A stretch of DNA of 64,000 nt from positions 62,001 through 126,000 of the forward strand of contig JBGORM010000006.1 in NCBI GenBank assembly GCA_041538185.1. The letters are read 5' to 3'. A program made the position numbers and the translations under genes. The stretch comes from Melioribacteraceae bacterium 4301-Me. Its GTDB lineage: Bacteria; Bacteroidota; Ignavibacteria; Ignavibacteriales; Melioribacteraceae. Numbering within the stretch: the stretch's first letter is position 1; the number at the start of each line of letters is the position of its first letter. The notes beneath the pieces are model-generated. The model had not been told where the DNA came from and did no database searches. It saw only the letters and a list, made by a program, of their open reading frames with translations. Positions 19,054-28,672 of the stretch are shown here, one piece after another.

Positions 19054-19662
19054 ATGGAGAATCTAAAATCTTTTGTAAAAACCACCTTGTTTGGTGGATT
19101 TCTTATCGTATTACCAATAATTGTTTTGATATTTGTGCTTAACTGGTTTTTCGATTTCCTAACGGAAAAAATTAGCCCCATCACAAATCTTTTAATACAA
19201 ACAGCCAGGATAAACGAATTTGTTGCTTCACTTACAGCTGTAATAATAATCTTGTTATTATTTTTTGTTGTAGGACTTGTAGTTCAAACAGAGATCGGCA
19301 AGTTTACATTTTCAGTTTTGGAAGATAGGTTTTTAAAAAGAGTTCCCTTATATAAAATAATAAAGGAAACGGTAACTCAGCTTTTTGGTGGAGAAAAAAT
19401 TCTGTTTAAGTCTGTAGCTCTTGTTAAGTTGTATGGTAGCGACACGCTGTTAACTGCTTTTGTTACAGACGAACACGAAAATGGTTATATAACTGTTTTT
19501 ATTCCCTCAGCACCAGCACCAACTGGAGGATATATCTATCATGTAAGAAAAGAAGATGTTTTTAAGATAGATTATCCAATTGACGATGCAATGCGTTCAA
19601 TTTTAAGCTTGGGCGCTGGCTCAAAGGCACTTTTGTCAAAATTAAATACAAATTTTAGTTGA
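19054..19662 (+). CDS. DUF502 family membrane protein
   Basis: This 202-residue protein has two membrane helices (about residues 14-34 and 58-78) and the DUF502 signatures 'GGFLIVLPIIV', 'RVPLYKIIKETVTQLF' and 'TVFIPSAPAPTGGYIYHVRK'. DUF502 proteins are widespread inner-membrane proteins of unknown function, sometimes annotated as COV-family. The gene lies upstream of an ECF sigma-factor gene whose open frame begins within its last codons. This implies a shared transcript, although DUF502 genes are usually found alone. Confidence 0.85.
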   Translation: MENLKSFVKTTLFGGFLIVLPIIVLIFVLNWFFDFLTEKISPITNLLIQTARINEFVASLTAVIIILLLFFVVGLVVQTEIGKFTFSVLEDRFLKRVPLYKIIKETVTQLFGGEKILFKSVALVKLYGSDTLLTAFVTDEHENGYITVFIPSAPAPTGGYIYHVRKEDVFKIDYPIDDAMRSILSLGAGSKALLSKLNTNFS

Positions 19663-20269
19663 AGAATACAATAATCTTGACTTTTCTACGTTTACTGCAC
19701 AAGAAAATATAACTTTAAGGGATGAAAGCCTGGAAAGAGAATTAATTTTAAAATGCATTAAAGGGGATTCAACCGCTTTTAGTCCCTTAATCAAATTATA
19801 CAGGCGGCAACTTTTCTCCTATTTCTTAAAACTATGTGGCAATAAAACTGCCGCTGAAGACTTGTTTCAAGAAACTTTAATTAAAATTTGGAAAGCTATG
19901 CCTAAGTACAAAGAAGAAAATAAATTCTCCTCGTGGCTTTTTACCATTGCTCATAACACAGCAGTAGATTATTTAAGAAAATTCAACCATAAAAATTCTC
20001 ATTTCGTTGACGTGGAAATTGAAAACTGCGGACATCTAACCAACCCATTCGCGGAGTTAGTAGCTGCAGAAACAAAAGAAATTATATCAAGATATATAGA
20101 AAAGCTTCCATTAAAACAAAGAGAAGTGTTTTTACTTCGTCAAAATTGCGGAATGACCTTCCGTGAAATTGCCGAGTTAACTGGTGAACCGTTAAACACT
20201 GTTTTAAGTCATATGAATTATGCATTAAAAAAAATTAGAACAGTCCTAAGGAAAAATGATGAGCAATGA
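19652..20269 (+). CDS. ECF RNA polymerase sigma factor (start uncertain)
   Basis: Sigma region 2 is read from 'LILKCIKGDSTAFSPLIKLY' through 'AAEDLFQETLIKIWKAMPKY' and 'FSSWLFTIAHNTAVDYLR'. Region 4 is 'LPLKQREVFLLRQNCGMTF' to 'TVLSHMNYALKKIRTVL'. This is a normal ECF sigma factor of about 195 residues. The frame opens after a TAA at 19643-19645. No ATG, GTG or TTG occurs in frame until TTG 19862, which would delete regions 2.1 and part of 2.2. I place the start at the ATT of 19652 for lack of a better codon; a frameshift near the N-terminus is the alternative. Its 3' end overlaps the anti-sigma gene by 14 bases. Confidence 0.75.
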   Translation: MLVEEYNNLDFSTFTAQENITLRDESLERELILKCIKGDSTAFSPLIKLYRRQLFSYFLKLCGNKTAAEDLFQETLIKIWKAMPKYKEENKFSSWLFTIAHNTAVDYLRKFNHKNSHFVDVEIENCGHLTNPFAELVAAETKEIISRYIEKLPLKQREVFLLRQNCGMTFREIAELTGEPLNTVLSHMNYALKKIRTVLRKNDEQ

Positions 20270-20858
20270 AAATAAACTCTGTGACGAATTTGAAAAAGAA
20301 CTTTTACTTTTTATCGATAAACAATTAGAGCCAGTTAAGATAAAGTTATGGGAAAAACATATTTCTGAGTGCAGGTTTTGCTCTAACTTGTTAAACGAAA
20401 CTACAACAATTTTGGAGGAGTCATCCAAAATTCAACTTGACGACATTGAAGAAGATAAATTTAATGTAATGATTAAAAACACTTTAACAGGCAAAAACTC
20501 ATTAAAGAAATTTGTCATTTATACAAAAACAAGTTTGCATCGACTAAAAACAAATAAAAACTACAACTACCTTAAAATTGCTTTTGCTAGTATTTTGGTG
20601 GTTGCATCAATAATATTACTTTTATCTAAAAATTCACCTCCAGTAAACAACACAAATAACAATATTATGAATTGGGACGATGAAGAAATTACTCAGCAGA
20701 TAAACGAGATTAGGCTAACCATTGACGACTTAAATAACGAAGATTACGTGAAATATTTAATTCAACAGTTGACTAAAGATAAGTGGCTTCCTGCCTTGTA
20801 TAGTATCAAAGGCAGAGTCGAATATTTACAACAAGAAATAAAAAAACCAACATTATAA
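20256..20858 (+). CDS. anti-sigma factor with zinc-finger (ZAS/zf-HC2) domain
   Basis: This 200-residue protein starts with a zinc-binding anti-sigma domain: Cys 9 in 'LCDEFEKELLLFIDKQL' and 'HISECRFCSNLL', giving the HxxxCxxC motif near residues 35-42. A single membrane helix follows ('IAFASILVVASIILLLS', about residues 108-124), then a periplasmic tail of about 75 residues. ZAS proteins hold their ECF sigma partner at the membrane until a signal releases it. It overlaps the sigma gene by 14 bases, the usual arrangement. Either ATG of the first two codons could be the start. Confidence 0.88.
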   Translation: MMSNENKLCDEFEKELLLFIDKQLEPVKIKLWEKHISECRFCSNLLNETTTILEESSKIQLDDIEEDKFNVMIKNTLTGKNSLKKFVIYTKTSLHRLKTNKNYNYLKIAFASILVVASIILLLSKNSPPVNNTNNNIMNWDDEEITQQINEIRLTIDDLNNEDYVKYLIQQLTKDKWLPALYSIKGRVEYLQQEIKKPTL

Positions 20859-20870
20859 CAGGAGTATGAA

Positions 20871-21494
20871 ATGAATACAACAAAATCATTCACATTGTTT
20901 TTAATCATTTCAGTGGCAACAAATATTTGTGTTAAGGCACAAAATAATAACATTACACCTCCGCTACCACCTTTTCCTATTACTAAAATGCCGGAGTTTA
21001 ACTATATGTCAGGTCAGGATGAGCAGGAAATTCTAAAAAAAATACCAAAGGATTCAAAAGACGACCTTGAGTTAATTAAGAAAAATGATAAAACACGTTA
21101 TTACAGTTTGCTGCGCGAAATCCAATATAAAAATCTATATCTAAATTATTTCTTTAACGCGTTAAGCAATAAATCTGAAACTAAAGATAATGAATTACCT
21201 TCTAAAGAAATCGCTTTAAACATTAAAGCCGAAGCTTTAGCAATAAAATATAAATCTGCTAATCCCTCAAACAAACAAGCTATTAGAAATCAATTGCGTG
21301 CTACTTTAAGCGAGTTATTTGAACTAAAAGAAAAAAACAGAAAAGAAGAGGTGGCTAAACTAGAAAAAAAATTGGCTGACTTAAGAAAGAGTCTTGAATT
21401 AAGAAACTCACATAAAGATGAAATTATCAACAGAAAAATTGAAGAGATGTTAGGAGAAAGCAAGTACTACAACTGGGAACAATGGGATTACTAA
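20871..21494 (+). CDS. secreted helical protein of the sigma/anti-sigma operon
   Basis: This 207-residue protein has a signal peptide ending near 'CVKAQNN' (about residue 24), a Pro-rich stretch ('TPPLPPFPITKMPEF'), then a mostly helical body with charged coiled-coil segments ('EEVAKLEKKLADLRKSLELR'). It starts 12 bases after the anti-sigma stop with a good AGGAG site. The helical, periplasmic build and the position after an anti-sigma gene recall Spy/CpxP- or zinc-resistance-type stress sensors, but I do not recognise the family. It may be the signal-sensing or effector part of the operon. Confidence 0.65.
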   Translation: MNTTKSFTLFLIISVATNICVKAQNNNITPPLPPFPITKMPEFNYMSGQDEQEILKKIPKDSKDDLELIKKNDKTRYYSLLREIQYKNLYLNYFFNALSNKSETKDNELPSKEIALNIKAEALAIKYKSANPSNKQAIRNQLRATLSELFELKEKNRKEEVAKLEKKLADLRKSLELRNSHKDEIINRKIEEMLGESKYYNWEQWDY

Positions 21495-21518
21495 TAGGCT
21501 TCAAATGGAGACTTAAAC

Positions 21519-22124
21519 ATGTTAAAATATATTCTGATAGTATCTTTCATTTTTAGTTTTGGTATTTGCTTTAGTCAAGTTAACAGCCAAGATATCAAGA
21601 TGATTTCTGAATATGGAACTAAGAACAAAGAATTAGCCAATCTATTGTTCTTTCAAAACATAGACTTTTACAAAGTAAAATTTGTCGGCAATCGATTAAA
21701 TAACTTTAAGATTTTAGCGAAAGAGATTTGGGACGGAGAGATAAAAAAAATAGACACTTTAATTAACACAAGTAAAATTCAAGGTTGGAAATCAGAAAGT
21801 GAATTCGATACCCTTTCTCTAACTATAATTGCTTCAAAGGTAGACTCAAGTAAATTAAAAATATTTTTTCGGTTTCCCACCTTTGCTGTGGTACGAAAAT
21901 TTAATGCAATAAATTCAGATGACTACTCTTTCAGAATAATTGGCAGCAATAGCTATATCAAAAAAAATGAATTTTCACCAGTTTTTGCTTACATATTACC
22001 TTACATTGAAGAAAATATAAAAATGTACTGTGCAGTAGACCAAAGTGGTATTGATGTTTACAACTGGGGAAAAAAATTTAATATTCCGCACTACATAGTG
22101 TTTGAAATCAAATTTGAAGATTAA
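21519..22124 (+). CDS. hypothetical secreted protein
   Basis: This 201-residue protein has a clear signal peptide ('MLKYILIVSFIFSFGICFSQ', cut near residue 20). The mature part has alternating strands ('FDTLSLTIIASKVDSSKLKI', 'FRFPTFAVVRKF') and no family I recognise. It lies 24 bases after the preceding gene with a GGAG site, so it is the fourth member of the sigma/anti-sigma operon and is probably exported. Confidence 0.6.
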   Translation: MLKYILIVSFIFSFGICFSQVNSQDIKMISEYGTKNKELANLLFFQNIDFYKVKFVGNRLNNFKILAKEIWDGEIKKIDTLINTSKIQGWKSESEFDTLSLTIIASKVDSSKLKIFFRFPTFAVVRKFNAINSDDYSFRIIGSNSYIKKNEFSPVFAYILPYIEENIKMYCAVDQSGIDVYNWGKKFNIPHYIVFEIKFED

Positions 22125-22196
22125 TACTTCAATAAAGAAATATGATGTGGAATTAAAATAAATGACAAACTAAAATTTTTTCGTTTATCTATAAGT

Positions 22197-22478
22197 TTAT
22201 GGATTACTGCCAAATTTTTTGCGAAGTCTAAAAGCTGTTTTCTTCAAATAACAATTTTTGGTTACGACTATAAATTTCTTAAATCCACCATATAAAAAGA
22301 CGAACAAAACAATTCCAATGAAAATCAAACATAATATTAAGTAAAGTATTACAAATAATAGTGTTGAAGAGTTAACACCAAGCTTGGTTAAAATAATCCC
22401 TGCAAAAAATGAAGAGGCGGTACTGCCAAGTACCAGCATTATTACTTTGTATAATAGATTATTAAGTTTGTTGGTCAC
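22197..22478 (-). CDS. small two-helix membrane protein coupled to a subtilase
   Basis: This 93-residue protein has two membrane helices (about residues 10-32 and 36-65) and a basic C-terminal tail ('KNCYLKKTAFRLRKKFGS'). It begins with GTG at 22476-22478, overlapping the TGA stop of the subtilase gene as GTGA, so it is probably translated by coupling. No family was recognised. It could assist or regulate the protease, which is inference from position only. Confidence 0.55.
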   Translation of the reverse strand: MTNKLNNLLYKVIMLVLGSTASSFFAGIILTKLGVNSSTLLFVILYLILCLIFIGIVLFVFLYGGFKKFIVVTKNCYLKKTAFRLRKKFGSNP

Positions 22479-25336
22479 TTCAAAATCATCATTTTCTTTG
22501 TGGATACAAAGCTGCCGGCTTGAAGTCTGTATAGATAAACTCCGCTTGGTAAATTGTTGCCGTTAAATTTAACTTCGTAGTAGCCAGGTGATTTCTCCTC
22601 ATTTATTAAAGTTGATATTTCCCTGCCAAGAATATCAAATATTTGCAGCTTGACAAAACTCTGTTTTGGCAGTTCAAAACGAATTGTTGTTTGTGGATTA
22701 AACGGATTAGGAAAGTTTTGTTTTAAATCAAAACTCAAAGGCAATTGTTTACCTTGTTCAACCACATCCGTAATAACATTAGCAAACAATTCGCGGGCAT
22801 TTTGAACAGCGGTACGCAATCCTTCTACCGAAGGAGCTGCAGCTAAGCAGAAACCTACATCTTTATATTCACCCGGTTTTATTGAGTATGGACCTCCTGA
22901 GACAACAAGAGAAATATCGCCAACAATATTGAAGTTTGTTATGCCGCTCGATAAGGTAATCCACTTCTCGCTGTCCGAAAAACCATCTCCATCACTAATT
23001 GCAACATTTCCACTTGAAGCGCTGTTGTTTATCACATAAAACCCATAGCTGCCTTCAGATACTAATGCAGCACCGTAATAAATATTAGTAGTATTCGCTG
23101 TATTAAATGCATAAGAGAAATTACTCGTAAAGTCATAGGCTGCGCTGTTATTGCTGTAATCTGATTCGGGAATATCCCAATCGAGGTAGAAACCTGCATA
23201 TAAATTTGATATTGTTGTATCTGTCTTATTAAAAAGCTGTGTTCGTAAAATTATAAAGTTATCGTACGCGGTTTGGGTAAACTCATAAGTCTTAAAGTGT
23301 GTCTCAATGCCAATTGAATTAGCAGTATCACCAGAATCGTTAAAAATTGCGTCTCCTTCTTGTTGAGCAACCAAGCCAGGAGAAGTTATAGAAACTGATT
23401 TTAGAGTTACAAAATCGTGACTTTGCTCATCCACGACCCTGGCAGCATCCATAACTTTTTTAGAAGAGACCCCGTACATAAATGCTCCTTCAAATAAGAC
23501 ACTCTCATTACCGTTATATTTAAATCCAATTCCTTGAACATTAGTTGGAAAATCATTGTAACCAATAACGCCTTTACTCGTGATTGTTGTTGCAATCTTA
23601 TTTGCATTTTGTGTTCTGTAAGGAGGATTGATGTTAAAAGTAATCCATTGAAAGTCATCATATCCATCTCCGCTAAATTTAATAAGCAGGTTCACATTAT
23701 GATCTTGCGCTGCATTGTCTGCTATTTTTATTCTAAATGGATTTGAAAAATTATTTACGCTATCCAAACTTGAAATTAATCCGGCATTATTAAACTGCGG
23801 ATTTTCCAATATTATATTTGGGTCGCTTTGTTGCAATGTAGCTGTAAAATTTGTTATTGGCTTCAAATAATTAACAAAGCTAATACCAATTTCAACTGTT
23901 TCTCCGGATTCAAAAAAACCATCGCCATTTCCAATTTCATGAAATACTACTCTATTTGCTCTAACAGAAACAGAATTTTTATTTGTAACAGATTTAAATG
24001 CGTTAATTCTTCCCCTGCCGAGTAAAAATTCTAGACCAGGATTTACAGAATCTATGTTATCGCAATTAACTCTAATTTGTTCTGCAATTTGTAACGGGGT
24101 ATAGTTAGCAAACTGAGGCACAGAGGCTACTAACCCAGCTAAGCCGGCAACATGCGGTGCGGACATAGAAGAGCCGCTATACCAAGGATTATAATTTGGA
24201 TTGACAGTGGAATAAGTAGGAAAAGTAGACATTATTAAATCACCAGGAGCAAAAACATCTACTTGCGTTCCATAATTTGCGGCATCACTTTTCTGGTCTG
24301 TTTTTGTCTGCAGCCAGCCCACGGAGAGCACCCCTTTATAATCAGCAGGATAAAAGGGTTCGGTTTTATCATCATTTCCTTGTGCTGCAACTATAAGCAT
24401 ACCCTTGGATATTGCATAATCAACTATTTCTTGTTCTGATTTAGAGTAACTATATCCTCCCCAGCTGCAATTTGCAATTTTGCAACCCATATCCGCAGCA
24501 TACTTTATTCCCTCAAATCCATAAACAACATAAGGTGTACCGTGGGAATCGCGCATATTCCCTTGAGTAACTTTTACAGGCAATATTTTGCAATTATAAC
24601 TAATAGAAGCAATGCCAATTCCGTTATTTGTGACAGCTCCTGCTATACCTGCTACATGGGTTCCATGATAAGGGTTACGTGAATCTTTATCTTCTGATGG
24701 ATCGTTGTCTGGTGTACCATCCAATCCGCCAAAATCCCAGCCAATCGAATCTGCTGGGAACTCATCGTTATTCTGCCAATTTGGGTTATGCCAAATATTG
24801 GCATATAAATCAGGGTGTTTCCAGTCAACACCAGTATCAATAATTGCAATTACAACATTAGGATTTCCAGTTACTACTGACCAGGCTTCTTCTGCTTTAA
24901 TTCTTTTAAGGTCTTCTTGATACCCTCTCACATAAAGCGAATCGTTAGGAACTGCTGCAACTTTGTAAACATAATGAGGCTCGGCCCATTCGATTTCTTT
25001 TATTTTCGAAAGCCTCTTAACCACACTTATTGGGTCGTCTTTTGTATTTATTTTAAGAGTAGCAATTTTTGCAAGATTGCTTTCCCCTTTTCTCAAAACT
25101 CCAGCTTTAAATGTAAATCTTGTCTTTACTTCCGATATACCATTGTTATGTAATTTATTTATCAACCTAGATGGCAGAAGGTATTCGTTACCATTAATTA
25201 ATGGATAATTATCTTTAAACTTCACTACTACTCTATCTGACAAATAGTAAACCTTTCCTTTTTGTATAACTCTTGTTTGGCTGAAGAAAAGGTTCGTTGA
25301 TAAAATTAATATCAAAAACAATTTTATATAATTCAT
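22475..25336 (-). CDS. subtilisin-like serine protease (S8) with T9SS sorting domain
   Basis: This 953-residue secreted protease has a signal peptide (residues 1-19), an inhibitor-like prodomain (about 25-130) and an S8 catalytic domain with Asp 167 ('IIDTGVDWKHPDL'), His 224 ('NPYHGTHVAG'), oxyanion Asn 321 and Ser 390 ('SGSSMSAPHVAG'). Beta-rich domains follow (about 460-860), then a type A T9SS C-terminal sorting domain starting 'LKQNFPNPFNPQTTIRFEL' and ending 'VSTKKMMILK'. It should cross the outer membrane through T9SS and be anchored or released. The T9SS machinery is not encoded in this window. The small membrane protein gene overlaps its stop. Confidence 0.95.
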   Translation of the reverse strand: MNYIKLFLILILSTNLFFSQTRVIQKGKVYYLSDRVVVKFKDNYPLINGNEYLLPSRLINKLHNNGISEVKTRFTFKAGVLRKGESNLAKIATLKINTKDDPISVVKRLSKIKEIEWAEPHYVYKVAAVPNDSLYVRGYQEDLKRIKAEEAWSVVTGNPNVVIAIIDTGVDWKHPDLYANIWHNPNWQNNDEFPADSIGWDFGGLDGTPDNDPSEDKDSRNPYHGTHVAGIAGAVTNNGIGIASISYNCKILPVKVTQGNMRDSHGTPYVVYGFEGIKYAADMGCKIANCSWGGYSYSKSEQEIVDYAISKGMLIVAAQGNDDKTEPFYPADYKGVLSVGWLQTKTDQKSDAANYGTQVDVFAPGDLIMSTFPTYSTVNPNYNPWYSGSSMSAPHVAGLAGLVASVPQFANYTPLQIAEQIRVNCDNIDSVNPGLEFLLGRGRINAFKSVTNKNSVSVRANRVVFHEIGNGDGFFESGETVEIGISFVNYLKPITNFTATLQQSDPNIILENPQFNNAGLISSLDSVNNFSNPFRIKIADNAAQDHNVNLLIKFSGDGYDDFQWITFNINPPYRTQNANKIATTITSKGVIGYNDFPTNVQGIGFKYNGNESVLFEGAFMYGVSSKKVMDAARVVDEQSHDFVTLKSVSITSPGLVAQQEGDAIFNDSGDTANSIGIETHFKTYEFTQTAYDNFIILRTQLFNKTDTTISNLYAGFYLDWDIPESDYSNNSAAYDFTSNFSYAFNTANTTNIYYGAALVSEGSYGFYVINNSASSGNVAISDGDGFSDSEKWITLSSGITNFNIVGDISLVVSGGPYSIKPGEYKDVGFCLAAAPSVEGLRTAVQNARELFANVITDVVEQGKQLPLSFDLKQNFPNPFNPQTTIRFELPKQSFVKLQIFDILGREISTLINEEKSPGYYEVKFNGNNLPSGVYLYRLQAGSFVSTKKMMILK

Positions 25337-25392
25337 ATTCGCCCTATTTCATTATCAATCTTAAAAAATAATTTTTGCTTCTGCAATAAAAG

Positions 25393-27288
25393 TTATTTCC
25401 CCTCATAAACATTATTAGATTTATCAACATCTGGCACTTCAGGTTTACCCTGTATTATGTTCTTAATCTTCTTGTTATTATCTATTACAACTGTAGTTTT
25501 CGTATTTCCATTTTTCCAGACTATAGCTGTTTGCTTAACATTTTGTGTAGAACCGTCACTAAAAGTAACTTGAAGATACACTGGAAGAGGAATGCCGCCA
25601 ATATTAACAACTTCGATAGAGTTTTTCCCTTTTACTTTTTCCACTTTACCAATTGCTAAATCTGGATAAGCCCAATCGAAAAACCATTTTTTCCAGTACC
25701 AATTTAAGTTTTGCTTTGTTACGTCATTAAAAGTGAAGAAAAAGTCGAAAGGTACAGGATGTTTCCCTTTCCATCTGTTCATATATTCATGCAAAGCGTT
25801 TTTCATCAATGAATCTCCCAGCATATCTCTTAAAAAATCGTATGCACAACCTGGCCTTCTATAAGAAGCAGTTCTATATGAACTACCAGTTAAAAGAAAA
25901 GAAGGCACCATTAATGGAACTTCACCTAACGTACCACCATACTCAGAATAAGAAGCTGCATTTCTTTCTCGAGGTTTATAACCTGGGGAAAGCTTTTCCT
26001 GAATATCAAAAGGCAACGCAGTAGCCCAGCCTTCGTCCATCCATGCATACGCTCTTTCGTTAATGCCCATCATAAATGGGAAATAAGTATGGGAAATTTC
26101 ATGTGATGTAACATGTACCGTACCCCATCTTTCGTTAGAAGAACCATCGTTAACCATCATAGGATATTCCATCCCACCGGAACCATTGAATATTGTTATT
26201 TTTGGGTAAGGGAACGGATAACCTGGAAATTCATGGGATAGCATGTAAACGGAATTTCTTGCAATTTCTGCAACTTCGTAAAAGTCTTTTGATTCTTTTT
26301 TATATGCTGCATCTACAAACGTCTTCCTTTTTGTGTTATCATCTACTAAAACACTGGAACCATCCCACAAATAATGATCGCTCGTACCAAAAGCAAAATC
26401 GGTCACACCCTCAGCTTTATATTTCCATGTATTTTTAGGTCCATCTTTTGTCACTAATCCATTTTTAAGGTCCTCTTCCGTAACTATCCTTACCACTTTA
26501 TCTGAATTTATTGCCTCTTTGAATTTCTTTAGTATATTCTCTGAATAAACATCTTCAGGATTTTGAAGAACCCCAGTAGCCCAAACTAAAAATCCCTTAG
26601 GCATTGTAATTTCGACTTCATAATTTGAGAAATCATTGTAAAATTCTTGATTACCAGTGTAATTAAGCATATCCCAGCCAGAGATGTCATCGTAAACTGC
26701 CATTTGTGGATACCAGTAAGCTACTAAATATGATGTGCTGTCGTAAGCACCTGTACGTATTGGTGCAAGCTGAGAAATAGTATAGCTCCACTTAAATTCT
26801 AAGTCAATATTTGTCTTAGGAGGAACAGGTTTTTCCAAGTTAAATATTAGATTAGTTCCCTGTCTATGCGGTGATTCTTTAGCTCCCTCCAGTAGAATAT
26901 CTAACCCATTAATAATAATTTTTTTAATCTCCGTACCATCGGTAATTGCCTTAGCAGGTAATTCAAAATCACGAGTATTACCTTTTCTGTATATATCTTG
27001 ATAAATACGAACCACCAATTGTTTTAGGGTATCGGGACTATTGTTGTGATATATTATTTTTTCTTCACCAAAGAGTTCCTTTGATTTCGGATTTATCTCG
27101 GCTTTAATTTTATAATCAGAATAATTTTGCCAATAATTTACGCCTGGTTTTCCATCGATGGAGCGTGTTCCATTTTTAATTGCTCTTTGATACTCTAAAG
27201 GTATGTAAAGCTCACCATACTGCTGCGGATAAACAAGGAGCGTTGTAAAAAACAAAAGGCAAAGAAATGGGATTGTTTTTTTCATCAT
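25393..27288 (-). CDS. M1-family zinc metallopeptidase
   Basis: This 631-residue protein has a signal peptide (about 1-21), an N-terminal beta domain, and a thermolysin-like catalytic domain. Its zinc site is 'HEISH' near residue 395, with the third ligand in 'WMDEGWATALP' about 20 residues later. The 'GSGGMEYPMMV' block corresponds to the GAMEN exopeptidase motif of aminopeptidases. M1 enzymes remove N-terminal residues from peptides. The signal peptide suggests a periplasmic or surface location. It lies 57 bases ahead of the subtilase gene on the same strand, so the two may be co-transcribed for peptide feeding. There is no T9SS tail. Confidence 0.92.
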   Translation of the reverse strand: MMKKTIPFLCLLFFTTLLVYPQQYGELYIPLEYQRAIKNGTRSIDGKPGVNYWQNYSDYKIKAEINPKSKELFGEEKIIYHNNSPDTLKQLVVRIYQDIYRKGNTRDFELPAKAITDGTEIKKIIINGLDILLEGAKESPHRQGTNLIFNLEKPVPPKTNIDLEFKWSYTISQLAPIRTGAYDSTSYLVAYWYPQMAVYDDISGWDMLNYTGNQEFYNDFSNYEVEITMPKGFLVWATGVLQNPEDVYSENILKKFKEAINSDKVVRIVTEEDLKNGLVTKDGPKNTWKYKAEGVTDFAFGTSDHYLWDGSSVLVDDNTKRKTFVDAAYKKESKDFYEVAEIARNSVYMLSHEFPGYPFPYPKITIFNGSGGMEYPMMVNDGSSNERWGTVHVTSHEISHTYFPFMMGINERAYAWMDEGWATALPFDIQEKLSPGYKPRERNAASYSEYGGTLGEVPLMVPSFLLTGSSYRTASYRRPGCAYDFLRDMLGDSLMKNALHEYMNRWKGKHPVPFDFFFTFNDVTKQNLNWYWKKWFFDWAYPDLAIGKVEKVKGKNSIEVVNIGGIPLPVYLQVTFSDGSTQNVKQTAIVWKNGNTKTTVVIDNNKKIKNIIQGKPEVPDVDKSNNVYEGK

Positions 27289-27392
27289 TTCACCTTTAAA
27301 TATTTGGCTGTGATAATATATTAATTAAAGAAAGGAATAGATATGAACAAAATTCACCTACTAATTTGTTAACAGACATTTCAATAGGTCTT

Positions 27393-28580
27393 TCAGAAAG
27401 AAATTTTCTTTAATGATTGTTCGAGGTCATTAATTATATCGTTTACATTTTCAATACCGACTGACAATCTAACCAGTCCATCAGTTATGCCCGCCTTTTC
27501 TCGGTTTTCTTTTCCAAGGGAAAAATGCGTCATTGAAGCAGGATGCTGAATTAAACTTTCAACTCCGCCCAAGCTAACTGCGAGTTGACAAAGTTTAACA
27601 TTATTCATAAGTGTTTTACCTGCTTCTATACCACCCTTTAATTCAAAAGAAATCATCCCGCCTGAACCATAATGCTGTTTTTGTGCTACATCGTATTGTG
27701 GATGACTTTTAAGACCAGGGTAACTAACCCATTTCACCTTAGAATGATTTTCCAAAAACTCTGCTACTACTTGAGCATTTTGACTGTGTCGTTGCATTCT
27801 TAAAGATAAAGTTTTCAATCCCCTGTGAACTAAAAACGAGTTAAACGGGTCAATTACACCGCCTGTTTGGTTTAAGGTCTTTCTTATTATAGAATACAAT
27901 TCTTCATTTTTAACTACAATTACGCCAGCAATAACATCTGCGTGGCCATTCAAAAATTTTGTCATACTATGCAGGACAACATCTGCACCAAATTTTATTG
28001 GCTGTTGAAGAGCAGGGCTCATAAATGTATTATCTACTACAAGAAGGGATTTGCTGCTGTGCGCTATTTTGGCTGTCTGTTCAATATCAGTAATAGCAAG
28101 TGTGGGATTTCCAGGTGTTTCGATATAAATTAACTTAGTATTAGATTTTACAGCATCTTCTATTTCTGTTAAGTTTGATGTGTTAACAAAGGAAGTTTCG
28201 ATACCAAATTTATTAAAAATGGTTTCAAGTAAGAGTCGGGTCGGGCCATATAAAGATTCTGAACAAACAACGTGATTTCCTTTTTCAAGCAAGGAAGTAA
28301 AAATGGTATTAATTGCTGCCATACCGCTTGAGCATGCTAACGCTTTATGTCCCTCTTCAAGCTCAGCTACAGCATTTTCCAATGCTTCTATGGTAGGATT
28401 TCTCATTCTAGTATAAATATAACCATCCTCTTCGCCTTTAAAAAGCCTGGCTCCTTGGTCAGTATTGACAAACTTAAAAGTTGATGTTTGATAAATTGGG
28501 GGTACTACTGGTCCGTGTTCATACTCTCCAACACCGGAATGAACACACTTAGAATCAAAGTGAATATTTTTTGTTAACAT
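27393..28580 (-). CDS. Cys/Met metabolism PLP-dependent enzyme (cystathionine gamma-synthase / methionine gamma-lyase family)
   Basis: This 395-residue enzyme belongs to the trans-sulfuration fold-type I PLP family. It opens with 'VHSGVGEYEHGPVVPPIYQT'. The phosphate-binding 'SSGMAAI' segment, the 'YIETPGNPTLAITDI' block and the PLP-lysine in 'HSMTKFLNGHADVIAG' (about residue 210) are intact, as is the late 'SLGGVESLIQHPASMTH' motif. Members include cystathionine gamma-synthase (metB), gamma-lyase and methionine gamma-lyase, which short motifs do not separate. It could serve methionine synthesis or sulfur-amino-acid breakdown. No methionine-pathway neighbour is present. Confidence 0.88.
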   Translation of the reverse strand: MLTKNIHFDSKCVHSGVGEYEHGPVVPPIYQTSTFKFVNTDQGARLFKGEEDGYIYTRMRNPTIEALENAVAELEEGHKALACSSGMAAINTIFTSLLEKGNHVVCSESLYGPTRLLLETIFNKFGIETSFVNTSNLTEIEDAVKSNTKLIYIETPGNPTLAITDIEQTAKIAHSSKSLLVVDNTFMSPALQQPIKFGADVVLHSMTKFLNGHADVIAGVIVVKNEELYSIIRKTLNQTGGVIDPFNSFLVHRGLKTLSLRMQRHSQNAQVVAEFLENHSKVKWVSYPGLKSHPQYDVAQKQHYGSGGMISFELKGGIEAGKTLMNNVKLCQLAVSLGGVESLIQHPASMTHFSLGKENREKAGITDGLVRLSVGIENVNDIINDLEQSLKKISF

Positions 28581-28672
28581 TTTATTTTCGTTTGTAAGTA
28601 AGCTTAGATTTTAGTTCTTCATATTTACTTTACTTAAAACATCTCGATTGGCTAATCATCAACATGCTAAAG

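Noticed and set aside
19862..20269. ECF sigma factor starting at TTG 19862
   Set aside because: It would delete sigma regions 2.1 and part of 2.2, which are clearly encoded upstream in the same frame.
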